Positions 25,827 to 34,780 of a stretch of 64,000 bases of DNA are shown in pieces (positions within the stretch are counted from its first letter, which is position 1; each line of letters opens with the position of its first letter). A program made the position numbers and the translations under genes. Under the pieces are notes generated by a model that searched no databases, had not been told where the DNA came from, and worked only from the letters and a program-made list of their open reading frames with translations. This DNA is from Facklamia languida CCUG 37842. GTDB lineage: Bacteria > Bacillota > Bacilli > Lactobacillales > Aerococcaceae. The DNA lies in the NCBI RefSeq assembly GCF_000245795.1, contig NZ_JH601133.1, positions 867,169 through 931,168 of the forward strand, in the 5' to 3' direction.

Positions 25827-27647
25827 ATGAATGAAAAGGAACGCATTATCGAACTTGTTAAGCAGGGCGTGATCTCGATGGATGAAGCCCTACGCTTACT
25901 AGAAGCTGGTAACAGCACAACCACTAAACAGTCTGATAAACAGTCTGAGGCGAGTTCTCAACCAAAAGTTGAGAAGAGTCCATCGACCTTTGATTCGATG
26001 ATGAAGGCGGGTTCTAACGTCTTTGACGCTGTCATTGGAGCGGGAGCCCAAGTTATTTCAGAATTAAGCGAAGTGGGTTCGAGTGTCATGAAGGATGTTA
26101 ATGATACGCTGGAAGAGAGAGAACGCGCGAAGGCAAGAAAAGGAGCCCCTACTCCCCAGACGGAGGATAGGGATCACCAATCAGACGCTGCATCGGTTGA
26201 AGAAGAGGAAGAGACTATCGCTGAGACTGAAACAGAGGAAGTTGTAGATACAGAGCAAGAAAAGTCTCATCAAGCAAGCGAATGCCAGACCAAGGGACAG
26301 CTCTTAGCCCAAGAAATTGAAGACCTCAACCAAGAATTAAAAGACCTGCAAGAACAAATCATAATTTGCCAACAACGGCAACGCGAATTTGAGATTTATG
26401 CGGAGCTCGATGAATTGACAGCAGAGATGGAAGAAGAGGTTCAAGCCTTAGAGAAAGAAGAAGCAGATTTAGCAGAATCCGTGTCAACGATTGAAGAAGA
26501 ACTCAGCTATTTATTGGACCACCAAGAAAGGCTGTATGACAAATGCCAAGAAAACCAAGTCTCCGATTCTGAATTTGAACGCTTCATTAAGAATTCCGGC
26601 CGTATGGTGAATGATTTTGTTAACGAGCAATCGAACACCCTAGGCGGACAAGCGAGTCGTGAAGGCAAGCGGATCGGCCGTGATATTGCGAATTTTGTCC
26701 GCTCAACGGTTGACCGCCTAGCGACAAAGCAAGGAAAAGTAACCATTAATACCCCTTGGGTAAAGACTTCAGAGCTGGACCATCAATATCAATTTGAGGG
26801 ACAAGACCTGCAACAAATCGATGTCGACACCCTTAATGGCGATCTCACCCTGGAAGTGATAGAAGGTGACCAAGTTCTCTTAGATGCCCATTTTAAATAC
26901 TTTGGAAATATGGATCCTCTCACCCTAGAGACGGTTGAGGACTTGGTGACGGTCGAAGTCGTCAATGATACCCTCATTGTGCATTCAGATATAAACCGCT
27001 TAGGTATGGATGTGCACTTGCAAGTTCCAGCCAAAGCTTATGACCAGCTAAGCCTAGCTTCGACTAATGGGGATATTCAAATCAAAGGAATTGAAACCGA
27101 TGACTTGGAAGTTGAGAGCCAACAGGGGGATATCAAGCTTGAAGCATTGTCCTGTCGCCAGTTGAGCTTGGAATCTACGAATGGGGATATTCAATTAGAT
27201 CAAGTCAAGGCGGAATTGACGCAGGTGGAATTAGTCAGTGGCGACATCACTGTGAGTGAATGTGAGTTAGATTCTCTCAGCATCGAAAATGTGAATGGTG
27301 ACATTCGGATAGTTGGGACTGTACATGATTTGGAAGCCGAGACCGTCAATGGAGATTGCTATATTACCAAGCAGAATGTAGGACCTTCTCATGTGGTCGT
27401 TGAGAATGTGAGAGGAGATATCAAAATTAGCTTCCCAGCTTCCCAGGGGATCGAAGCGGACTTAGAGACAACAATGGGAGATTGCAAGTACCGCATTAGC
27501 CAGTTAGACCAAGAAGACCGCTCACGTCAAGGACGGGAAATCCACCTCTCTCGTCAAGGAGATTCACAAGCGGGTCTATTCCAACTCGACCTACAAACGA
27601 ATATGGGAGATATTTATCTGAAAGAAGCAGACGTTCACAGCAAGTAA
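25827..27647 (+). CDS. LiaX-like / YvlB-like protein with DUF4097 beta-helix domain
   Basis: The N-terminus NEKERIIELVKQGVISMDEALRLLEAG is the SHOCT-like helical segment of YvlB/LiaX proteins. It is followed by an acidic linker, a long coiled coil (about residues 155-250), and a C-terminal DUF4097 domain with repeated NGDI-type turns (STNGDIQI, TNGDIQL, VNGDIRI, VNGDCYI, RGDIKI, MGDIYL), suggesting a beta-solenoid. In enterococci LiaX senses daptomycin and antimicrobial peptides and is encoded with the PspC-domain protein LiaY; here a PspC gene follows 23 bases downstream, and hprK comes next as in Bacillus (yvlB-yvlC-...-hprK). The ATG at 25827, 7 bases after AAGGAGGA, is preferred over 25800. 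Role in envelope stress is inference from synteny. Confidence 0.85.
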   Translation: MNEKERIIELVKQGVISMDEALRLLEAGNSTTTKQSDKQSEASSQPKVEKSPSTFDSMMKAGSNVFDAVIGAGAQVISELSEVGSSVMKDVNDTLEERERAKARKGAPTPQTEDRDHQSDAASVEEEEETIAETETEEVVDTEQEKSHQASECQTKGQLLAQEIEDLNQELKDLQEQIIICQQRQREFEIYAELDELTAEMEEEVQALEKEEADLAESVSTIEEELSYLLDHQERLYDKCQENQVSDSEFERFIKNSGRMVNDFVNEQSNTLGGQASREGKRIGRDIANFVRSTVDRLATKQGKVTINTPWVKTSELDHQYQFEGQDLQQIDVDTLNGDLTLEVIEGDQVLLDAHFKYFGNMDPLTLETVEDLVTVEVVNDTLIVHSDINRLGMDVHLQVPAKAYDQLSLASTNGDIQIKGIETDDLEVESQQGDIKLEALSCRQLSLESTNGDIQLDQVKAELTQVELVSGDITVSECELDSLSIENVNGDIRIVGTVHDLEAETVNGDCYITKQNVGPSHVVVENVRGDIKISFPASQGIEADLETTMGDCKYRISQLDQEDRSRQGREIHLSRQGDSQAGLFQLDLQTNMGDIYLKEADVHSK

Positions 27648-27670
27648 GCATTCTATAAGGAGGAAATAAT

Positions 27671-27988
27671 ATGTCACAAACAAAACGTTTAACCCGGTCT
27701 TCGACCGACAACAAGATCTTAGGTGTTTGCGGTGGGATTGGAGAGTATTTCAACATTGATTCGACACTCGTTCGTATTATCTTTTTAGTCTTTTTCTTCT
27801 CTTATGGTATAGGGTTTATCCCATACTTCATCATGGCCCTCTTGGTTCCTTATGATTACCAGGTTTCTGGCAACCGTCGTAAGCACCAAAGAGACCGGCA
27901 GACTTTTACACGCGGAGGAGGAAACTTCACATCACGCCCTCGTCAAGATGTGACGCCTGAAGATGAAGAGGACTGGAGCGATTTCTAA
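27671..27988 (+). CDS. PspC domain protein (LiaY/YvlC-like)
   Basis: Small envelope-stress membrane protein. The PspC core is intact: RLTRSSTDNKILGVCGGIGEYFNIDSTLVRI followed by two hydrophobic segments (about residues 33-60) ending in a VPYD motif. The C-terminal 45 residues are basic, then acidic, and cytoplasmic. AAGGAGGAA at 27658-27666 is an excellent ribosome-binding site. Paired with the LiaX-like gene, which suggests a membrane sensor/anchor for it; a third gene (LiaZ/YvlD-type) is missing because a terminator follows at once. Confidence 0.9.
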   Translation: MSQTKRLTRSSTDNKILGVCGGIGEYFNIDSTLVRIIFLVFFFSYGIGFIPYFIMALLVPYDYQVSGNRRKHQRDRQTFTRGGGNFTSRPRQDVTPEDEEDWSDF

Positions 27989-27992
27989 AGGC

Positions 27993-28025
27993 TAAAAAAC
28001 TGGGATTTTCCCAGTTTTTTTTGTT
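27993..28025 (+). terminator. Rho-independent terminator after the PspC gene
   Basis: AAAAAACTGGGA pairs with TCCCAGTTTTTT around a TTT loop, followed by more T. Confidence 0.92.
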
Positions 28026-28063
28026 TGATATCGGACTGTATTCATCAAGGATGAAGGGGCCCC

Positions 28064-28091
28064 TTGCTAGTCATTCAGCAAATTGTATGAT
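28064..28091 (+). promoter_or_regulatory. Promoter of the hprK operon
   Basis: TTGCTA at 28064-28069 and TATGAT at 28086-28091 with a 16-base spacer, 36 bases before the hprK start codon. Confidence 0.65.
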
Positions 28092-28127
28092 AATATTTGA
28101 TCCAAGAAATGGAATGGAGGAGAAGCC

Positions 28128-29060
28128 GTGAAACGATATGTGACGGTCCAAGAATTAACCAATACGCTGGATGTTGACCTCATTTATGGTGAGGAATTTG
28201 CGTCGAATAAGATCACTTCTTCTGAGGTGTCGCGGCCGGGGCTCTTTCTAGCTGGCTTTAATGACTTTTTTCCTGATGAGCGGTTACAGCTGATAGGGCG
28301 AACAGAGATTTCCTATTTAAATTCCCTATCTGCCCCTGACCGGTTAAAGCAATATAAGCGGGTTTGCCGGGAAAACCCTCCAGCTATAGTGATTGCACGA
28401 GGGATTGAAGTGCCCGCAGACTTGGGTCTGGTCGGTCAAGCCATGCAAGTTCCGATTCTTTCGGCCCGTTCTAAGACCAGTCGGGTTCTGGCAAACCTGA
28501 CCAACTTCTTGGAGGGTAAGCTAGCTGAACGCTTCTCTAAACACGGGGTCTTCCTTGAGGTCTTTGGGATGGGGGTGCTCTTAACTGGAACATCAGGTGT
28601 TGGGAAGTCAGAGACGGCTTTAGAGTTGATCCAAAGAGGGCACCGTCTTGTAGCGGATGACCGGGTCGAGCTGTACATGGTGGATGAATTAACCTTGATC
28701 GGGGAGGCGCCTGAAATCCTCCAGAATCTTTTAGAGATTAGAGGGCTCGGAATTGTTGATATTATGAGTCTTTATGGGGTGTCTGCCATTAAGCGGTCGA
28801 AGCAATTAGAATTGATTATCGATATGGTGATTGATGATGGTCAGATTGAATATGAACGTTTAGGAAGTCAAAGTCAATTTGATCGGATTTTTGATGTGCA
28901 AGTACCTAAGATCCGAATTCCAGTGAAGACAGGGCGAAACTTAGCCGCGATTATTGAAGCGGCAGCTATGAACTTCAGGGCGCAACAGATGGGCTTTGAT
29001 GCGACTGAGACCTTTAATAAGAAGTTAGATGCCCTGATTCAGTCCAATCGGGAGGCTTAG
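28128..29060 (+). CDS. hprK: HPr kinase/phosphorylase
   Basis: Bifunctional sensor enzyme that phosphorylates Ser46 of HPr when glycolytic intermediates are abundant, and dephosphorylates it otherwise; P-Ser-HPr is the corepressor of CcpA. Walker A GTSGVGKSE is at residues 154-162, the HPrK signature EIRGLGIVDI at about 203-212, and the C-terminal HPr-binding region VPVKTGRN (here IPVKTGRNLA) is intact. Length of 310 residues is typical. The GTG start is preceded by GGAGGAG at 28117-28123. First gene of hprK-lgt-gpsA-trxB. The cre-like site at the PTS genes in this window is a possible downstream target of this regulatory route. Confidence 0.95.
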   Translation: MKRYVTVQELTNTLDVDLIYGEEFASNKITSSEVSRPGLFLAGFNDFFPDERLQLIGRTEISYLNSLSAPDRLKQYKRVCRENPPAIVIARGIEVPADLGLVGQAMQVPILSARSKTSRVLANLTNFLEGKLAERFSKHGVFLEVFGMGVLLTGTSGVGKSETALELIQRGHRLVADDRVELYMVDELTLIGEAPEILQNLLEIRGLGIVDIMSLYGVSAIKRSKQLELIIDMVIDDGQIEYERLGSQSQFDRIFDVQVPKIRIPVKTGRNLAAIIEAAAMNFRAQQMGFDATETFNKKLDALIQSNREA

Positions 29061-29063
29061 GTT

Positions 29064-29891
29064 ATGAACAAGTGGATCAGTTTAGCTACCATCGACCCTG
29101 TTGCCTTTCACCTTGGCCCCTGGCCTGTCTATTGGTACGGGGTGATTATTGGTCTGGGCATGTTAGCTGGTTATGGTTTGTATATTCAAGAGGTCAAGCG
29201 GAAGGGCATGGACCAGGAAGCGGCCTTTGATATGATGTTTTGGGCCATTATTATTGGTTTTATTTGTGCTCGAATTTATTATGTAGTATTTTCATGGGAC
29301 GACTACCGGGATGATTGGTTGAGTGTCTTTGCGATTTGGCAGGGCGGGATTGCCATCTATGGAGGGGTAATCGGTGGTGCCTTGACAGTGGTTCATCTTA
29401 CACGACAGAAGTTGTGGCCCTTAGCATTAAGCTTAGATATTGCAGCGCCGGCCCTTATGCTCGCTCAAGCCATTGGACGATGGGGGAATTTCATCAACCA
29501 GGAGGCTCATGGGGAGGCAATTGAAAGAGCACGTTTAGAAGCTCTGCACTTGCCTGATTTTGTGATTGAACAGATGAAGATTGAAGGGCAGTACTACCAA
29601 CCGACCTTCCTCTATGAGTCCGTCTGGAATTTACTGGGCTTGGGAATCATTTGCTTCTTGAGGAGGCGTAAAGGATGGCTAATCGAAGGTGAAGTCGCCC
29701 TCTTTTACCTGGTTTGGTATGGTATAGGGCGGGCGTATATTGAAGGATTACGAACGGATAGTCTCTATTGGGGTCCGGTTCGGGTGTCTCAAGCACTATC
29801 CTTGATATTAGTTGTCGTGAGCTTGGGGGTGGCTGTCTACCGGCGTCAAAACCGCACGCTACCAGCTTACACCGCATCCGATCAACAATAA
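29064..29891 (+). CDS. lgt: Prolipoprotein diacylglyceryl transferase
   Basis: Integral membrane enzyme that transfers diacylglycerol from phosphatidylglycerol to the lipobox cysteine of prolipoproteins. The signature GRWGNFINQEAHG with the essential Arg and Asn residues is at about residues 137-149, and the second conserved region RPTFLYES-type is seen as QPTFLYESVWN. About seven hydrophobic segments and 275 residues match the family. Start is three bases after hprK, as in many Firmicutes where hprK and lgt are coupled. The next gene, gpsA, starts 17 bases downstream. Confidence 0.95.
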   Translation: MNKWISLATIDPVAFHLGPWPVYWYGVIIGLGMLAGYGLYIQEVKRKGMDQEAAFDMMFWAIIIGFICARIYYVVFSWDDYRDDWLSVFAIWQGGIAIYGGVIGGALTVVHLTRQKLWPLALSLDIAAPALMLAQAIGRWGNFINQEAHGEAIERARLEALHLPDFVIEQMKIEGQYYQPTFLYESVWNLLGLGIICFLRRRKGWLIEGEVALFYLVWYGIGRAYIEGLRTDSLYWGPVRVSQALSLILVVVSLGVAVYRRQNRTLPAYTASDQQ

Positions 29892-29908
29892 GGAATAAGG
29901 AGAAGATC

Positions 29909-30928
29909 ATGAAAGTTACAATCATTGGTTCTGGTTCTTGGGGGACAGCCCTGGCTAAGGTCTTGGCTGATAATCAAGCAAGGGTTCAGTTATGGGGCGT
30001 AGACCAAGCGGTGGCAGATGAAATAAACCGCCACCATACCAACCATGCCTATTTGCCGGGTCTGAACTTACCCGATTCGATTCAAGCCACTACGGATTTA
30101 AATCAGGCGGTTACGGGGTGTCAGGTTCTCTTAATTGCCGTTCCGACCAAGGCCGTTCGGGAAGTGGTCGATCAGATCAAACCTCTCTTGACTCAGCCCC
30201 CCTTATTGATTCATGTGACCAAAGGGCTAGAGCAGGGAAGTCATCTGCGTGTTTCCCAAGTGATTGAGGAAGTTCTGGACCGCGAAACTTATCAAGACTT
30301 GGTAGTTCTATCAGGTCCGAGTCATGCGGAGGAGGTGGCCAGGGAAGACCTGACCACGATTACGGCTGCCAGTGAGTCTTTGCCTGCGGCTCAAGCGGTT
30401 CAAAGCCTCTTTATGAATCATTATTTCCGGGTTTATACCAACCAAGATGTGATAGGGGTTGAATTAGGCGCGGCCTTAAAGAATATCATTGCCCTTGGAG
30501 CGGGAGCGCTTCATGGTTTAGGCTATGGCGATAACGCTAAGGCGGCCTTAATTACACGCGGCCTTGCCGAAATATCCCGTCTTGGGGTTGCGATGGGAGC
30601 AGACCCCTTGACCTTTATGGGCTTAAGTGGGGTAGGCGATTTGATCGTAACGTGTACCAGTCCTCACTCCCGGAATTGGCAAGCAGGTAAGCTTTTGGCT
30701 CAAGGCCTGACGCCTGCCCAGGTTGTTGAAGAGGTGCGGATGGTCGTGGAAGGGATGTCAACGTGTAAGGTGGCTTATGAATTAGCACAGACCTATCAAG
30801 TTGATATGCCGATTACCGACGGTTTATACCTAGTTCTCTACCAAGGAGCCGATATCCAACAAGGCTTGCGGCAGTTAATGAGCCGGACAGGTAAGCAAGA
30901 AGCATCCCTAGCCCAACATTTAGAATAG
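29909..30928 (+). CDS. gpsA: NAD(P)-dependent glycerol-3-phosphate dehydrogenase
   Basis: Reduces dihydroxyacetone phosphate to sn-glycerol 3-phosphate for phospholipid and lipoteichoic acid synthesis. The dinucleotide-binding loop VTIIGSGSWGTALAKV is at the N-terminus; the active-site region ELGAALKNIIALGAGALHGLGYGDNAKAALITRGLAEI carries the conserved Lys; and GLSGVGDLIVTCTSPHSRNWQAG is the substrate-binding segment. Length of 339 residues is normal. The ATG at 29909 is right after AAGGAGAAG; an upstream open frame that overlaps lgt is rejected. Fits with lgt, which depends on the same lipid pool. Confidence 0.96.
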   Translation: MKVTIIGSGSWGTALAKVLADNQARVQLWGVDQAVADEINRHHTNHAYLPGLNLPDSIQATTDLNQAVTGCQVLLIAVPTKAVREVVDQIKPLLTQPPLLIHVTKGLEQGSHLRVSQVIEEVLDRETYQDLVVLSGPSHAEEVAREDLTTITAASESLPAAQAVQSLFMNHYFRVYTNQDVIGVELGAALKNIIALGAGALHGLGYGDNAKAALITRGLAEISRLGVAMGADPLTFMGLSGVGDLIVTCTSPHSRNWQAGKLLAQGLTPAQVVEEVRMVVEGMSTCKVAYELAQTYQVDMPITDGLYLVLYQGADIQQGLRQLMSRTGKQEASLAQHLE

Positions 30929-30942
30929 GAGACGATGAGAAG

Positions 30943-31884
30943 TTGAAAGAGATAATACAAGCAGACGTTGTGGTGATTGGCGCTGGCCCAGGAGGGTTAA
31001 CTGCCGCCCTCTATACCTCCCGGTCCAACCTAAAGACCGTGATCATTGAACAAGGTTTGCCAGGTGGAGAAATCAATAATACGGCAGATGTTGAGAATTA
31101 TCCTGGCTATGCCTTGATTTCAGGCCCTGAACTGGCTGAGAAGATCTATCAAGGGGCCATGGCTTTCGGTGCTGAGCATGTCAGCGCAACTGTTCAAGCA
31201 GTGGAAGTTCAAGGCTTGATGAAGCAAGTCATAACGGACCAGAAGATCTACGAAGCTCCTGTTGTGATCTTAGCCACTGGAGCCAAGCATCGTAAGTTGC
31301 AAGTACCAGGTGAAGAAGCTCTCAGTGGGAAAGGGGTATCCTATTGTGCGGTTTGTGATGGTTTCTTCTTCCGTAATCGCCAGTTAGTAGTGGTTGGTGG
31401 CGGAGACTCTGCTGTCGAAGAAGGCACCTATTTGACTCAATTTGCGGACCAAGTGACGATTGTGCACCGCCGTGACCAATTGAGAGCTCAAAAGATTCTA
31501 CAAGATCGGGCCTTTAATAATGACAAGGTTGATTTTATCTGGGAGAGTGTCGTTGAGGAAATTGTAGGGGACCAGCAGGTTGAAGGGGTTCAATTGAGAC
31601 ATGTGACGACTGGTGAGCGGCGTTTTTTCCCCTGCCAAGGAGTCTTCGTCTATGTGGGCTTAATTCCTAATTCCCAACTGGTTGCCCATCTTGGTGTGAC
31701 AGATTCACAAGGATGGGTTCTAACGAATGAAAGAATGGAGACTTCCATTCCAGGTCTGATGGCCGTCGGGGATGTCCGGCAGACTCCTCTGAGACAAATT
31801 GCGACGGCCGTAGGTGACGGGGCCCATGCTGGACAAATGGCCTACCAATACCTGCAAGACCTGTCGGATCAACCGACTCCTTAA
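30943..31884 (+). CDS. trxB: Thioredoxin-disulfide reductase
   Basis: NADPH-dependent flavoenzyme that keeps thioredoxin reduced. The FAD loop VVVIGAGPGGLTAALYTSR, the redox-active CAVCDG motif (about residues 134-139) and the NADPH loop VVVGGGDSAVEEGTYL are all present, and the C-terminal GDVRQTPLRQIATAVGDGA closes the FAD site. Length of 313 residues is typical. The start is a TTG at 30943 with AGGAGA at 30927-30932 about 11 bases upstream; no better in-frame start exists. Last gene of the hprK-lgt-gpsA-trxB operon. Confidence 0.95.
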   Translation: MKEIIQADVVVIGAGPGGLTAALYTSRSNLKTVIIEQGLPGGEINNTADVENYPGYALISGPELAEKIYQGAMAFGAEHVSATVQAVEVQGLMKQVITDQKIYEAPVVILATGAKHRKLQVPGEEALSGKGVSYCAVCDGFFFRNRQLVVVGGGDSAVEEGTYLTQFADQVTIVHRRDQLRAQKILQDRAFNNDKVDFIWESVVEEIVGDQQVEGVQLRHVTTGERRFFPCQGVFVYVGLIPNSQLVAHLGVTDSQGWVLTNERMETSIPGLMAVGDVRQTPLRQIATAVGDGAHAGQMAYQYLQDLSDQPTP

Positions 31885-31983
31885 GAGACCGGTCAAGATT
31901 GTTGTACCTTAACCTGGTCGATCAATTTGATTGATATTCAGATAAGATCAAGAATTGGATCACCCAAGAATCATGAAACGTGC

Positions 31984-31989
31984 TATAAT
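31984..31989 (+). promoter_or_regulatory. Extended -10 promoter of pgcA
   Basis: TGC-TATAAT, with no good -35, lies 28 bases before the pgcA start. Confidence 0.55.
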
Positions 31990-32016
31990 GTGCTTTATAA
32001 GAAAGGTGGCGATAGA

Positions 32017-33735
32017 ATGGCGTGGCGTGAAACCTACGAGCACTGGAAGACGGCTGAGAACTTAGCGCCGATGGTCCGAGATGCCCTAGATAAGATGACA
32101 TTGGAAGAAGCAGAAGAGGCCTTTTCAGGCAGGCTAAGCTTTGGAACAGCTGGTATGCGAGGCTTGCTTGGCCCAGGCACTAACCGAATGAATTTCTATA
32201 CAGTTCGCCAAGCAACTCAAGGACTCGCTGATCTGATCAAGAGTGCTGGAGAAGAGGCAAAAGACGCGGGCGTTGCGATCGCCTATGATTCACGACACTG
32301 TTCAAGTGAATTCGCTATGCAGGCAGCCTTGGTGTTGGGCTATCATGGCATTAAGGTCTATTTATATGAGAGTTTAAGACCGACACCCACTTTATCCTTT
32401 GCTGTTCGCTATTTAAAGGCCTATGCAGGGATCATGATTACAGCGAGCCATAATCCAGCAGCCTACAATGGTTATAAGGTATATGGACAAGATGGCGGTC
32501 AAATGCCACCAGCAGAGGCCGACCAGTTAACCCAATTTGTGGCAGCAGTTGAAGATCCATTAACTATTCCAGTTGGAGATAAGACAGAGCTCTTAGGTTC
32601 AGGCAAGATTGAAATTATTGGTGAGCGAGTGGACCAGGCCTATCTAGAAGCAATGAAAACAGTCACCATTAATCCGGAATTGAACCAAGCAATGGCCGAC
32701 CAGGTAAAAATTGTCTTTACCCCCCTTCACGGGACGGGCTATTATCTCGGCTTAAAGGCACTGAAGCAAGCTGGTTTTGATGATGTGCATATCGTTGAAG
32801 ACCAGGCCAAGGAAGATGGGGATTTTCCAACGGTTGAGTCACCCAATCCAGAATCAGCAGCCGCCTTTGACCTGGCTGAACAATTAGGGCGCAAGGTCGA
32901 AGCGGATATTCTGCTCGCGACCGACCCAGATGCGGACCGGTTGGGAGCCATGATCCGGCAAACTGATGGAAGCTACCAACTGCTTACGGGCAACCAGATC
33001 GCCTGTTTGATCTTGAACTATCTTTTACAGGCCAAGCAGGCGCAAGGGCAATTGAACCCCCGGGCTGTCGCAGTAAAATCCCTGGTATCAACAGATCTAG
33101 CCAATCGGATTGCGGCGGATTATGGGGTTGAAATGGTTGAAGTCTTGACAGGCTTTAAGTTTATTGCCGAGAAGATCAAACAATATGAAGCCAACCAGAG
33201 CCACGAATTTGTCATGGGCTTTGAAGAAAGTTATGGTTATTTAATCCAGCCCTTTGTTCGAGATAAGGATGCCATTCAAGCCCTCGTCATTCTAGCAGAG
33301 TTAACGGCTTACCATAAGCAAGCCGGTCGCACCCTAGCTCAGGCTCTTGAAGCCCTCTACCAGCGTTATGGCTATTTCCAAGAACGGACCTTATCGATCC
33401 AGTTTCCTGGTCTAAAAGGTCAAACGGTGATGGCAGACATGATGAGCAAAGTGCGTCAATCAAACATTCAAGAACTTGCCGGTATTCAAGTTGCCCAAAA
33501 GGCGGATTACTTAACCAGTCAGAAGGTCTACGCAGATGGCCGTCAGACCAGCTTGAACTATCCTGTATCGGATGTTTTGAAATATACCCTAGCGGATGGA
33601 TCTTGGGTGGCCATGCGACCCAGCGGAACAGAGCCGAAGATTAAATTGTATATTGGTGCTCAAGCCGACCAGGCTCAAGCAAGTTTAGATAAGGCTCAAG
33701 CCTTGGAAGTAGCCTTGAAAGATCTGATTAAATAA
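32017..33735 (+). CDS. pgcA: Phospho-sugar mutase (alpha-phosphoglucomutase)
   Basis: Interconverts glucose 6-phosphate and glucose 1-phosphate, feeding UDP-glucose synthesis for glycolipids and wall polymers. The phosphoserine loop TASHNPAAYNGYK is at about residues 143-155, the metal-binding loop DPDADRLG at about 303-310, the sugar-binding GFEESYGYL at about 404-412, and the phosphate-binding RPSGTEPKIKLY at the C-terminus. The 572-residue length matches the PgcA/PMM2-like group. The ATG at 32017 was chosen because AAAGGTGG ends 7 bases upstream; the upstream extension to 31927 is unconserved and precedes the -10 box. Confidence 0.94.
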   Translation: MAWRETYEHWKTAENLAPMVRDALDKMTLEEAEEAFSGRLSFGTAGMRGLLGPGTNRMNFYTVRQATQGLADLIKSAGEEAKDAGVAIAYDSRHCSSEFAMQAALVLGYHGIKVYLYESLRPTPTLSFAVRYLKAYAGIMITASHNPAAYNGYKVYGQDGGQMPPAEADQLTQFVAAVEDPLTIPVGDKTELLGSGKIEIIGERVDQAYLEAMKTVTINPELNQAMADQVKIVFTPLHGTGYYLGLKALKQAGFDDVHIVEDQAKEDGDFPTVESPNPESAAAFDLAEQLGRKVEADILLATDPDADRLGAMIRQTDGSYQLLTGNQIACLILNYLLQAKQAQGQLNPRAVAVKSLVSTDLANRIAADYGVEMVEVLTGFKFIAEKIKQYEANQSHEFVMGFEESYGYLIQPFVRDKDAIQALVILAELTAYHKQAGRTLAQALEALYQRYGYFQERTLSIQFPGLKGQTVMADMMSKVRQSNIQELAGIQVAQKADYLTSQKVYADGRQTSLNYPVSDVLKYTLADGSWVAMRPSGTEPKIKLYIGAQADQAQASLDKAQALEVALKDLIK

Positions 33736-33747
33736 ATGGACAAAACT

Positions 33748-33778
33748 GATCTGCCAGTCACTACTGGCAGATTTTTTA
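33748..33778 (+). terminator. Rho-independent terminator after pgcA
   Basis: TCTGCCAGT and ACTGGCAGA form a 9-bp stem with a CACT loop, followed by six T. Confidence 0.92.
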
Positions 33779-33818
33779 TCTTACAACGGGTCCGGGAATA
33801 TCATTTTACTGGAAGTTA

Positions 33819-33827
33819 TGTTATACT
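33819..33827 (+). promoter_or_regulatory. Extended -10 promoter of rapZ-yvcK
   Basis: TGT-TATACT with a weak -35, 36 bases upstream of rapZ. Confidence 0.5.
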
Positions 33828-33862
33828 TTATTTAAGCTTAAATGAAGAAAAGAGGGAGTGCC

Positions 33863-34780
33863 ATGACGGATAGCTTAGAATTAGTGATTATTACGGGTAT
33901 GAGTGGAGCTGGTAAGACAGTCGCCGTTCAGAGCCTGGAAGACCTCGGCTATTACTGTATTGATAATATGCCGCCTAATTTATTGCCGACTTTCTGGCAG
34001 TTAATGAAGGAAACAGGTAAGATCACTAAGATCGCCTTAGTGATTGATCTGAGAACGCGGGCTTTCTTTGATGAGCTAGCAGAAGTGATTGCGACGATGG
34101 ATAATCATCAGGAAGTGACCAGTCGTATTCTCTTCTTAGAGGCCAACGACCAATCATTAGTTGCCCGCTATAAAGAATCACGCCGTCATCATCCTCTAGC
34201 CCAGGAAGTAGGAGGATCGACCCTAGCTGCCATTAAGAAGGAGCGTCAACTCTTACTGGATTTAAGAACTCGGTCGCAGATGATCGTTGACACTTCCCAG
34301 CTCAAGCCTAGGGAATTACGGGCCTTAATGATGGAGAATTTTGCGGAAGACCACCAACAAACCTTTGAACTGGATATTATGTCCTTTGGCTTTAAGTATG
34401 GTCTACCGATTGATGCGGATGTTGTATTGGATGTTCGTTTCCTCCCTAATCCCTATTATATTAATGAATTAAAGACCTTATCCGGCCTAGATAAGCCAGT
34501 CTACGACTATGTGATGGACCAACCGGAAACTGAAATCTTTTATAATAAATTAGTGGACCTATTAGATTACATGGTTCCCGGTTTCAAGCGGGAGGGGAAG
34601 GCGGTTGCCACGATCGCGATTGGCTGCACAGGTGGTCAGCACCGGTCGGTTGCGATTGCAGAACGTCTAGGAGAGCACTTCGTGCGCCAACAGTATGCTG
34701 TCAATGTAAGGCACCGCAACCAGAAAGAAAATCAAGCAAAAGTAGTTAAGAAGGAAAAGAAGAATGAAACAACGAAATAG
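33863..34780 (+). CDS. rapZ: RNase adapter RapZ / YvcJ nucleotide-binding protein
   Basis: P-loop protein that in enterobacteria senses glucosamine 6-phosphate and directs small RNA decay; in Firmicutes (YvcJ) it binds GTP, with a less clear role. Walker A GMSGAGKT is at residues 13-20, the adjacent YYCIDNMPPNLLP is highly conserved, and the C-terminal domain has the GCTGGQHRSV motif. Length of 305 residues is normal. The ATG at 33863 was chosen over 33842; AGAGGGAG lies just before it. It overlaps yvcK by 17 bases; the rapZ-yvcK-whiA order is conserved in Gram-positives. Confidence 0.94.
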   Translation: MTDSLELVIITGMSGAGKTVAVQSLEDLGYYCIDNMPPNLLPTFWQLMKETGKITKIALVIDLRTRAFFDELAEVIATMDNHQEVTSRILFLEANDQSLVARYKESRRHHPLAQEVGGSTLAAIKKERQLLLDLRTRSQMIVDTSQLKPRELRALMMENFAEDHQQTFELDIMSFGFKYGLPIDADVVLDVRFLPNPYYINELKTLSGLDKPVYDYVMDQPETEIFYNKLVDLLDYMVPGFKREGKAVATIAIGCTGGQHRSVAIAERLGEHFVRQQYAVNVRHRNQKENQAKVVKKEKKNETTK

